DNA of 64,000 nt from an uncultured Clostridia bacterium (GTDB taxonomy: Bacteria; Bacillota; Clostridia; UBA1381). Location: positions 62,001-126,000 of the forward strand of contig CANQDD010000042.1 in NCBI GenBank assembly GCA_947591315.1, given 5' to 3'. A program made the position numbers and the translations under genes. The notes below the pieces were generated by a model. It had not been told where the DNA came from. It did not search any database and was given only the letters and a program-made list of their open reading frames with translations. Of the stretch, positions 43,201-55,200 are shown piece after piece (position 1 is the first letter of the stretch; every line of letters begins with the position of its first letter).

Positions 43201-46200
43201 AATTACCAGATACTGGTTCTTATCCATCATTATTTTCTGCGGGAGCGGATTGTCGCTGTCATAGACAGTTTCCGTTACCTGACCGGTATCGTCGGTCGTA
43301 TACAGCGTCGCCTTGCCTATCATGGCGCGTCTGTCCTCATATACGCCTGTCTTAACAGGTACGGGACGCGTCCATGTGGAGTTGTTGCCGAGGTCGTAAA
43401 CGCCGCCGCTTATACCCCACGAGTACACGCTTCCGTCGTATCTTACGACCGTCGCGCTTCTCGCGTTGACCGTCGCGCCCGCCGTCCAGCCGAGCGTTTC
43501 GGTAATGTCGTCGTAGAAGAACGTGTTGCCGCGCTTTACGTACGAGGGGCTGATTTCGGGAACGGGTGTGCCTTCCTCGTCCTGACCGCCCTGACGGTTC
43601 TTGTTGTCGCCCCATACGTACATTCTGCCGCTCTGCAGCACCGCGGACGAGGTGTCGTTGTTTACGGCAAGACCTACAACCGTCTCGCCCTCAGCCTCGC
43701 TTACGCCGGCCTCCGGCTCCGCCGCGTAGTTAATATTTTCAGCGGCTACAGGCTCCTTCGCTATAGTCGGAGCGTCCGCGCCGTCCGCGCCGGTAAGCGT
43801 CGCGGCAAGCTGCTTCCTGCTGTTGTCGCCCCAGCCGTATATCGTATTATCGTTACGAAGCGCGATAATATGATTAGTACCCGCGTCTATATCTATAATA
43901 TTTCTGAGGTACGACTTTAAGTATCCGACCTCAACGCCGTGCTCGCTCTGACCGCGCACAACCTGTACCGGCGCGTAGGAAACAGCCATACCGGAAGGCT
44001 CCTGATTTCTGCCGAGCTGTCCGTGCGAGTTTGAACCCCAGGTGAATACGTTGCCATCCTTTCTCAGCGCCGCGATAAACGCGCCGCCCATCTCAATATC
44101 CATAAAGTCGGTAAGCGCGCCGTCCGGGTGGTCGCCCGCGCTCATACCTTTAATCGTGTACTTCGGCGTTGTGCTGCGGCGGTTTTCGGCGTTTGACTCA
44201 ACGCCCATCAAACCGTAATTGTTATAACCCCAGATATATACCACGCCGTCCGTGTCTATTGCGGCTGAATTATACTTGCCCGCCGCGACCTTGTCTATAT
44301 TTGTAAGGTAGTCGCCGTCCGTGTCCTGAACGCCCTTCTTTACTCTCGCCGCCCTATACGTCTGATTTGTGCCGGTAAGGTAAATATCGCTGCCGACCGC
44401 CCATACGTATCCGTTAATATCCACCGCGAGAAGCTGATCCTCACCCGCCGCGATATATTTAATCTTCACGTCGGTTATCTCATCGTCTGTGAATGTTACC
44501 TTCACAGGCGACGATTTATAGCTGTAGCTTGTTCCCGACTGCTTCGCGTCCGTGCCGTTATACGACCAGCCCCAGCCGTAAACCGTACCGTCAGCCGCGA
44601 GCGCGTAGGTTGAACCTCTGTCGGCGTTTGTCGTGCTTACGACCATCGGAGCCGTCACGCCGTTTTCGGGTTTAACGCGCACCTTGAACATGCCGAAATA
44701 ACCGGTCGCATCATTCTGCGCCGTGATAACAGTCTCGCCGTAAATCTTATTGTGATTTGCCGTTATCGTAGCTTTGTTTCCGTCAAAGTCAATTTTAATA
44801 TCGGCAATATTCGTATTCGACGAGCTCCAGCTGATATTCTCCACCTCTTCCTTCGGCGTGGGTTCAGCCTCAACGTCGAGAAGAAGGTTAAAGCCGAGGT
44901 ATTTCTTGTTGATCATTCCGTTCGCTCCGCCCTCGGTGTAAAGCGGGAACTCGATTTGTCCGTTATTGTTTATTACGGCAATATTCGGCAGACCGTCGGC
45001 GTAATCCGTCCACGACGAGAGCGCCGAACCGTCGGGGTTCTCCGAACCCAACATATACTTGCCGTCGCCGAACTCATAGATATGCGCCGGTGTTTCGCCG
45101 ACGAATATCGGATATATCTGGTCGGACGCGAACGCGCCGACGCCGAACGTACCCCAGCCGTAAACATATCCGTCGTATCTTACGGACATCGCCTGCGTTT
45201 CGCCCGGGTATACCCTCGTAACATTTGTGAGTATCTCCGTATCGTCAACGTCTTTCGTTTCGCCCGCGGCAACATGCACGGCGTAAGCGCTGTTTGTGCC
45301 TTCGCCCTTGCTGTTCGTGCCGAGCTGACCGTGGTCGTTAAGTCCCCACGCGTATACGTCGCCGTTTACCGTTACGGCGTAGCCCTGACCCGCGCCCGCG
45401 CTCACGTGTACGACGTTATTGTCAACCGATACCTCTTCCGGAAGCTCCTCCGTACCCGCTGTGACTACAATGTTGTCGCCCAGAGCCTTGCCGTCGGAGG
45501 TAAGCACCATAACAACGGGCGTCTCCGCAGCGGTCGGGTTGGTATTGCCGTTGCCAAGCTGACCGTAGTCGTTACTGCCCCACGCGTACGCGTGACCGTC
45601 GCGCGTCGAAACAACGCCGTGGTCATCGGAAACGTCTATGTAAAGCGCGTCACGGAAGAAGTTATACTGATTGCTCTTTTCGCCGCTCGCAAGCTGTACC
45701 GGCTCGTTTATTGCGCTAATAGCCTTGTCCGTGCCGAGCTGCTTCTTCGAGTTATCGCCCCACGTAAACGCGTGACCGTCCGCTCTTACCGCCGCGCTGC
45801 TCGCCGCGCCCGCCGCGATTTCCGAAACTGACGTGAGATAACCCAAACCTTCAAGACCTACCACGCGCTTAGGCTGAGTAACGATAAGATCCGTTTGCTT
45901 CACCTGATATACGGGGTAATCCTCTCTGCTGCCCACGGGATATTTCACTGCATCCTTAAAGAACTCATCCGCGCCGCCGGCATTTGCAATATCATCTATT
46001 GTAACGTCGCTGTCTATCTTGTAGTAGCTGTCGGTTGAGCCGTCAACGTGCCAGCCGGCGTCAACGTCATTGTAAACCGGAGTTACGCCGTTGCCGAGCT
46101 GACCTTTATTGTTGAAGCCCCAGCCGTATACGTATCCGTCAACGTCGAGAGCGAGCGTGTGCGCACCGGTTACGGGGTGGTTTATGAGATCAACCTTCTT

Positions 46201-49200
46201 GCCTACCTCCGTGATTGGCTGCTCGGTGCCCGTACCCGTCGCGGCTGAAATAGCCGTAACTCTCACGTCGTTATTTTTACTGTCCGTTACCTCTATCTTC
46301 GTAGGTACGGAAACATTGTTATTTTCCTTTACTCTCGTGTAGGTGTTGTGCGTGTGTATGCGCCACTCATGCGTTGCGCCGCTTACCGCCGGATCGCACG
46401 AGCCGTATACGTACTGCGTGCCGGCAACCTCCTCGCTGTAGCTGTTCCACTTACCGTTGCCGAGCTGACCGTAGTCGTTCCAGCCCCATGTGTATACGTC
46501 GCCGTCGGTCGAAAGCGCGACGGAGAACTTGTTGCCCGCCGCAACCGCCATGAATTTGATTTCCGTGCCGTTGTCGTATTCAACGGTGAGCTTTGCCGGA
46601 TACGCCGTCGCCATAGCCTCCGTACCCGACTCGCCGTTACCGAGCTGACCGTATTGGTTGTTGCCCCACGTCCATATTGTACCGTCGGACTTCAGCGCAA
46701 TCATGTGGTCGGTACCCGACGCTACCATCGGAACGACAATCTTGCCGTCTATATTCTGTTTAATATTAACCTTAAATATGCCGGTGTAGTCGCCGTCAAG
46801 CTCACGCGTTTCACCGTCCATATCCGTGCCGTAATCTTCGTCATTGCTGCTTATGATGAACGAAACCTCGCCGTAACGCTTATCCTTCGCCGACTCAATG
46901 AGCCAGTTGCCGTCGTCGCGCTGCATCGCCTTACCAAGACCTTTGTCGGTCGTGGTGAGAACATAGTCCTTCGCGGGGAACGGTACGGAGGATATTTCAT
47001 CGTTTAATATGAGGTTAAAGCCCGCCGCGAATTTCTCGTACACGGTCTCCACAAGCAGCTTGTTGCCCGCGCTTAAGAACAGCGGCATGTCGTCCTTTGT
47101 GACGTTCTTAACGTGCATGCCGTTCTCGTCGAGTATTTCACCGCTGTATATAGCAAGCGTCTTTACGAGCTTTTCACCCGTCTGAACGGGCGAGTAGCGC
47201 GTTATTGAGTCGAAGTCGCCGATACGTCCCGTATCGCCGAGACCCCACGACCATACTGTGCCGTCCGTTCTGTATATCGTCGTATGAGTGCCGCCCGCCG
47301 ATACGCCGAGCGCCTTCTGTAAATCCTTATGTCTCTTGGAGCTTTCTCCCGCCGACACGCGTGCCGGTATGAGTGATTCGGGTATGTTCTGACCCATATG
47401 CTCCGCATCTTCATCGCCGTAAACTATACCGAGCTGTCCTTCGTCGTTATTGCCCCAAGCGTAAACAGTGCGCTCCTTTGTCAGAGCTACGGAGTGCTTG
47501 TCGCCCGCGGCAACCTGAACAACTCTTTCACCGTCCATCGTACTATCCTCTATAAGAACGGGAAGCGTCTTGTTCTTGCCCTTTTCGCTTTCGCCCAGAC
47601 CAAGCTGACCGTTATCGTTCAAGCCCCAGCCGTATACGTGCGACGCGGGCGCCGATGTAAGGTTATCCTCTTCGTGAGTAAGCGCGAGAGCATGATGCGC
47701 GCCCGCGGCAATATCGGTCGCGTTCTCCAAATACCAGTCGGACGAATACTCACCGTTCCAAACCTGTGCCGGAGTGTATACGTCGCTCGATATACCCGTT
47801 CCAAGCTGACCGTTTGAAACGTCGCCCCACGCGTATACCATACCGTCGTTTCTGAGCGCGAGCGAATAGTCGCCGCCCGCCGCGATTGCGATTATGTTGT
47901 TGAGGTAGCTGTCCTCGGACGCGCTGTCGCCCTTCAAAACAGCCATCGGATAATATACGTTGTCGCCGTGTTCGCCGATACCGAGCTGACCGTGGTCATT
48001 CGCGCCCCACGCGTATACGTGACCGTCGCCCGCAAGCGCAAGCGAATGGTTGTCGCCCGCCGCGACCGCCACGATATTGCTTATAATAGCCTTGCTTCCG
48101 CCCTGGTCGCCGGTAAAGCGTCCGACATATTCGGGCGAATTGCTCATGCGCTGTCTGCTGTCTATACCGAGCTGTCCGCGGTCGTTAAGACCGAACGCCA
48201 TTACCTCGCCCGATACGGCGTGAACCATAAGCGCGTGGTTTTTACCCGCCGCAATATCTATAATATAATCGTGCGAATCGGACGACTCAACCTCCGTACC
48301 CGACGGATTTTTGCCGAGCGACGTCATTGACGGAACGGCTGTGGGGTTGTCTATGTACGTCTCACTGCTGTTTACGCCAAGCTGACCGTTACTGTTGTTA
48401 CCCCATGTCCAGACGCTGCCGTCTATCTTGAGCGCAACGGAGAAGTCGCCGCCCGCCTCGAGACGCGGCGCGGGATATATGAACTGCTGCGATTCGAGAA
48501 GCTCGCTCGTAACCGTTACATTAAACACGCCCGTCCACATTGTCTTTTTCGTGTCGCTGTCAACCGCGCGCACGGTCGTACGTCCGTAAAGCGTGTCGGT
48601 GGGCGGTACTGCGTACACGCGTCCGCCTTGAGTTTCTATCTTAATTATATCTTCGTTTTCCGAAATGAACACAAGCTTGCCGCTCTGTATATCATCCGAT
48701 ATATCCGTGTCCTTTTCGCTCTTAACGGTGTTTATGAGCGAGAAGCCGGGATGCGAGATCTTCGTGGCATACGTCTTGTCGTCCTTCTTAATGTAGTTCG
48801 TACCCAATTCAAGCATTTCATTCTGCGCCACAACATATACCGGACGCGAGAAGTCACCCGCGCTGCCGCCGACGGGGGTATAATACTTATACTGATTTTC
48901 CGAACCACTCTTAAAGTACGTTCTGCCGTAATCGAAACGATAGCTCTCGGCAGCCTTTTCACCTGTAAAGAGCGGATATTCAAACGTCGTAAAGCCGGAG
49001 TTACCTATCTGACCTTTTTCACCCGCGCCCCACGTCACAATGCGTCCGTCCTCTAAAACGGCTGACGTGAAGCCGTCGCCGGCTGACATCATATTTACGT
49101 TTGTGAGTGAATCCTCGCCCGTTACAGGCTTCGTCTCACCCGCTGGAACTGCGGTCGCTTTATCGTTCCTTACATCACTTGCGGAATTGTCCGCGTACTT

Positions 49201-52200
49201 AACGGAGCGTCCCCAAACTGACACGTTGCCGTCCAGGTCGACCGCGGTCATGTGGTCGAAGCCAACGGTAATATCCTTTATATTCGCGAGGTCGTCGCTG
49301 CCTTCATAATATATCCACGACGCGGTCACGTTCTGCGGCGTGTTTGTAGATTTAACGCCGGTGTTTGCGTCGCCAAGACCGAGCTGACCGTACGTGTTGT
49401 CGCCCCACGCGTATACGATATGAGTATCTCTCGTGAGCGCGGCGGTATTGTTGCCCTTCGCGGAAATACGGCTTATATCCGAGAGGTAGTAGCCCGCGTT
49501 TTGTACCTCGCCCTTAAATACCTGCACAGCCGTCCTCGACATGGGATGACCGTCCTTCATGGTCATGTAATACTGACCGCTGTCGCCAAGCTGACCGTAC
49601 GTATTGTCGCCCCACGCCCAAACAGTACCGTCTCTCTTGAGAGCTACGGAATGGTTTGAACCCGCTTCCACGGCAACAACGCCCGACAGGTAAATTCTTT
49701 CGGACGATTCCATGCCGTTGTACGCGAGAACGCGCTCCGGCGTTGTGTTATATTGTTTTCCGTCTTTTTCCGGTACAAAATCCGTACCGAGCTGACCGTA
49801 CTCGTTATTACCCCACGCGTAAACCTCATCGTCGTCTACAACGATAAGCGCGTGCGCTCTGCCCGCCGCGATATCCGTTATTCTTTCTTCGCGCGACGCG
49901 TCGTCGCTGTGGAGGAATTTAACAGCCGTTACCTCAACGGGTAAAAGTCTGTTGTCTATGTGCTTTTCGGGAACGGGATCGGGTTCTTCAAAGTACATTA
50001 CGCGCGTCTCTTTAACGGGCAATCCGTCCTCGCCTTTTTTAATCTCAAGCACCGTTTCCGTTTTATAACCGTCGCCGCTGTCGTTGGGTTCGGGCTGACC
50101 GTCCTCGCCCATAACGGTTTTTGTCGTCCACTCGCGCAGATTGACCTCTATCGTTCTGCCGTGAAGCGGCTTGTTGTCCTCGCGGTAGCCGATAACCGGC
50201 GTGAGCGTGTATCTGTCGCTTTCGTTGTTATATACGGGATTTTCTTTTCTCTCGTAACCGAGTATGTAATCGCCGTTTGTATCCTCGCTGTCTTCTTCTT
50301 CCTCGTTCAGAACGAGCAGCTTGTCCTTGTCGTCGCCCATCGGGAAACCGTCGGCGTCAACAGTGATTATATTATCTTCGGCGTCGAGCGTCGCGCCGTC
50401 CTTATCTTTATAAATATACTTTGTGTTTACCGCCTTGGGAACCTCCGCGTATCTGTAGGTTTTAACGCCGCCGTCATCTGTCATCCACAGATACGGACGG
50501 TGATTTTCCTCATCGTAGCCTATAATCTCGTTTCCGCTCAAATCGTAAAGCGTCTGCTTTTCGTACGTCGGCTTTACATATCCGTCGTCGATTGCAACGC
50601 CGAGCTGACCGAGCGTATTGTCGCCCCACGCGTAAAGCTTATCGCCGTCCGCGCCGACCTCGACCGCAAGCGTGAACGTTTCGCCCGCCGCGGCAAGTCT
50701 GAATATGGTATACTCCTCCTCGCTGTCGAGATTGAAGTTACCGTCGTAGTTACTCATCGCGTCCGCGACATGCTCCTGAAGCTCCTCGTAAACCTCTTTC
50801 GTCAGCACGCGCACGGGGTACGCGCGGTCGATCGACGTACCGTCGCCAAGCTGACCGTGATCGTTCGCGCCCCATGCCCACAGACTTCCGTCCGACTTGA
50901 GCGCAACGGTAAAGTCCTTGCCGGAGGTGATTACGGGTTCTACCTGACCCGCCTGCGGAATGAGCTTCAGCGTAATCTGCTTTATGAACTCATTTTTCTT
51001 AATTGTAAGCGTCGTTGTGCCGAAACGGTAATCGTCGTTCGGCGTGACAATGATTTTGCCGCCGTCCATTGTGAGCGTAAACAAATTCGTATTCACGACA
51101 GCAAAATCAGACAAAGTGACATCGGGAATTTTCGCGCCGTCTTTGTCATTGTTGTCAAACAGATTAAATCTGTTTTCTATATCCGTGTAAAGCTCGCCCG
51201 CGTCGATCGCAAGCTGCTCATAATATGCTGTGTTATAGTTGCGGACAAGCTCAACCTCCGTAGGCAGGCTGTCATAAATCTCGCTGCCGCCGGTTGACGT
51301 TTTCTTTTCCGCACTCTTAATATCTATCGTATTGCTTTCCTTCATGCCGACCTGCGTCGGGAAGCTCTTGTCGCCCGTGGAGTAATCGCCGATGTGCCAT
51401 CTTTCGTTTGAACCCCACGAGTACAGTCTGCCGGTCGATCTTACCGCGGACGAATAGTTTTTGCCCGCGCTTATGAGATATACCGGTATCGAATAATCGC
51501 CGTCCGTCTCCTTCTTATCCTTATGGTCGCCGAACTGCGTCTGTTTATATGTTTCACCGTCGTATACGGGAAGCGGAGCGTACGCGTTTTTGTTTTCCGC
51601 GTCGTAAGCCGCTATCTCCGTCATGTCATACTCGCCTATACCGAGCTGACCGCTTGAATTGCTGCCCCACGCGTACATTGTGTCGTCCGTCGTGAGCGCG
51701 AGCATATGGTTGCCGCCTACGGCAACGCTTCTTACATTGTTGAGCTTAACCTCTTGCGGCTGACCCTGTATCGCGTAAGATGATGTGTAGTCCTGCTTGC
51801 CTATGCCGAGCTGACCCGCGTCGTCTCCGCCCCACGTATATAACGTGTTGTAATAAACCGTTCTCGTTATCGTCTCCGGTTCGGGTTCAGGTTCGGGAGC
51901 GGGTTCGGGTTCAGGTTCGGGATCAGGTTCCGAATCAAGCTCCGATTCCGGACCGGGTTCCGGACTAAGCTCGGAATCGGGCTCCAGTTCGGGAGCGGGT
52001 TCGGGTTCAACCGTTTCTTTTACTTCTTTTGATTGCTGCACAATAAGCGCCGCGCTGTGTCCGCCCGCCGCGACATCTACGGCATGGTGGATAAACGTGT
52101 CGCCGTCATATACGTAGTCGCCCTTCCATACCTGTATCGGCACGTTCTTCTGGCTGTCGTCGGCGTTGTTTCCAAGCTGACCGTCCGAATTTGAGCCGAA

Positions 52201-55200
52201 TGCGAATACGTCTCCGTTTCTCTTTACGGCGACCGCAAAATCGTCGCCCGCTTCTATTCTTATAACGTCCTCCAGATTACTCGTAAGGCTCGCGCTCGCG
52301 CCCTTCGACGCTGCCGCGATCACGGGCGTCGTAACTGTCGAGCTTGTACCGAGCTGACCCTGCGTCGCTTTACCCCACGCGTAAACCGTACCCGTTTCAC
52401 TTAGCGCGTACACGCTGCCGCCGCCTGCGGCGAGGCTCAGGAACTTCACGCTGCCGCCAATGCTGTCGGGTATTTCCGCCTTATCCGGCTTCCACGCGTA
52501 ATCGTAATTGTAGCCCTCCTCCTGATGCATCGAACCGTCAGCGTTCTGCGTCGTTACCAGTGTCTTTCTGCCAAGCTGCAGACTTCTGTTGCCGCCGAAT
52601 GTCCAAATGTCGCCCAACGTGTCGAGAGCCGCGGTGAAGTCGTCGCCGACAGCCACGGATATTATTTCCCTGCCGTCGCCGATTTCCACCTGTTCGGGAA
52701 TGTACGAGTATTCCTCGTCCTCAATAATCGTTCTGCCAAGCTGACCCATAGAGTTGTCACCCCATGTATACAGCTTACCGCTTGCCGAAAGCGCAGCCGA
52801 AAAGTCCTTTCCGGTCACAACCTGCGGCAGTGTCAGACCGTCCGTTACGTTTATAACTATCGAGCCGATATAACCCGTTTCGGTGTTGTTTATCACGATC
52901 GTGGCTCTGCCGATTTTACCGTGAGCCTTTATAACGCCGTTCACGCCTGTAATAATTTCGGGTTTTTCTTCTTCATCTTCTTCGCCATCTCCGTCCGGCT
53001 CCTGCTTCTGCGTCTCTATCACCGTTTCGACCGACGCGACCGTCTCATCTGAGGACGAAAATACTATCTTGCCGAGATTTGCCTTGTCGGTCGGGTTAAT
53101 CTTGTTGTTGTTGAGCATGTTAAAGCCGGAAAGAAATTTCTCCGACGTGTTGAGCGCGTAAATCACAGCCTCGGATTCGGGACTGATATTTATCGCCACG
53201 GGAATATCCGCGTCATCAACGGGATAATCTACCGCCTGCTTTGTTTCGGAATCACTGTCGGCGTGTATCTTGTTCATCATCAGAATACGCGCCTCAAGGT
53301 CGCCCGTCATAACGGGCGTGTATCTGTTGTTATACGAAATGTCGCCTATCTGTCCCATGTCGTTAAGTCCCCACGAGTACACATAGCCGTCATTCTTTAT
53401 CGCGATTGTGTGATCGCCCGCCGCGCCGAAGTAGAGCGCGTCGATAAAGTTTGCGCTGCCGTTTTTGTTTACGCTCGTTCCGCGCAGTACCGGCTTCGGA
53501 TCACCAACAGACGCGCTTGAGTGGTCGTCCGTGCCGAGCTGACCTGTCGCCGCGCGGCGCGTCTTAAGCACGTGGTCGCTGTCCTCGTAAACCTCGTCGA
53601 CAGAGTTGTTGCCCCACGTGTAAATTGCCGTCGCGTCGCCGCCGGTAATATCCGACTTTCCTTCTGTATACACGAGCGCGCCGGAATGTTTGCCGCCCGC
53701 GGAAATCTGCTTTATTGTCACGCCCGCCAGACTGCCGCCCGTTGCAGCGCTCTTGATAACGACCGCGCGCGTTTTTTGCGCGTCGGAAACAGCCGACGTA
53801 AGCTGCTGCATATCGTTATTGCCCCAGCCGTAAAGACTGTTGTCAAACGCGAGCACGAGAGCGTGCTCACCGCCCGCCGCAATATCGGCGGCGTTTGTTA
53901 TCTGCGCCGCTTGCGTTTCAAGCTGCGCGTAAACAGGCTGGTTTCTTAAGCTTGTCTCACCGTTCGCAAGCTGACCCTTCGAGCTGTCGCCCCACGTCAG
54001 CACCTTGCCGTTTGAGCGAAGTGCGGCGGTGTAGTTGTCGCCCGACGAAATCTTTATGACGTCGTCCACGTACATATTACCGCTCGGACTTAAGCCGTTC
54101 ATAACTCTCTGCGCCGTGCTTGTATGCTTCGGGAGAGCGTTCGGCAGCTTTACGCCATTATACTCCGTAAACGTGCCGTTGTTACCGTTACCCGTCTGAC
54201 CGTAGTCGTTAGCGCCCAGCGCGTATACCGTGCCGGTACCCGTGAGCATGACGGTGTTGTTGCCGCCGGCGGCAATCGCCGTGATATTTTCTATAGGCGT
54301 AAGTTCGCCGCCCTCGCGCACGTTTACGAGCGACGGATATACAACGTCCTTCTTTGAAAAGTCCGTAAGATTTACCTTTTCGGGCGGATCTGTCTCTATC
54401 ACAAGCACGGGGAGCTTATCCGTATCCCACTGCGTAATGTACTCCCATGTGTTGTCAAAATCCCAGTACTGATCGCTAAACTGAGTTTTGTCGGTGAGGG
54501 TAACGTTGTTGTACGAGACGAGCGGAACGTTTACGTTGTCGGATTCTTCCGAATTGACATTTCCCGCTATGGGAAGCGCGGAATCTGTATACGCGGAAAT
54601 AATACCCGTATAGTTATCTCCGTCCTCCGTCGCCTGCGCGTTATTGCTCGCGACAATGCTGCCTGTAAGATGAGACATATCTGTTGATTTATTCTTTGTC
54701 TCAACCTTGCCGCTGCTGTAAACGGTCTTGATGCCCGCTCCGTCAAGATTGACCGCCGCGATACCCGCCGCGTACGTTGAAAGGCTGTTGCCGTTTTCGG
54801 CAATTTCTATGCTTGCGCGGTTATACACGTTTTCTATTTTACCGCTGTTCTCAACCGCGATACCCGCCGCGCTGGTGTGCGATGATATTGTACCGGAGTA
54901 AACAGCCGACTGCGAAATTTTACCGTTCGGGTTATTTATACCGACGATACCCGCCGCGTACGACCGAGCGTCACTGCTCGTCGAACCGTCCGAATACGTT
55001 AACGTTTCGTTGTTTATATTCACGTCGGAAAGTATAACGCCGTCGATAGTGCCGTTATTGTACGCGAACATGGCTGCAATGAACGTATACTCATCGCTTC
55101 CGCTTCTCATTACGTAATTTTCCGGTTTTGTTATCGTAAGGTGTGAAATTCTGTGACCGTTTCCGTGGAACACGTCGCGGAAGCCCTTTTCTTCCTCCGC

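Noticed and set aside
49960-51297. 445-codon plus-strand frame
   Set aside because: Same antisense shadow; hydrophobic-looking stretches come from complementing Asp/Glu/Lys codons of the unit 5 insert, so the apparent membrane segments are artefacts.
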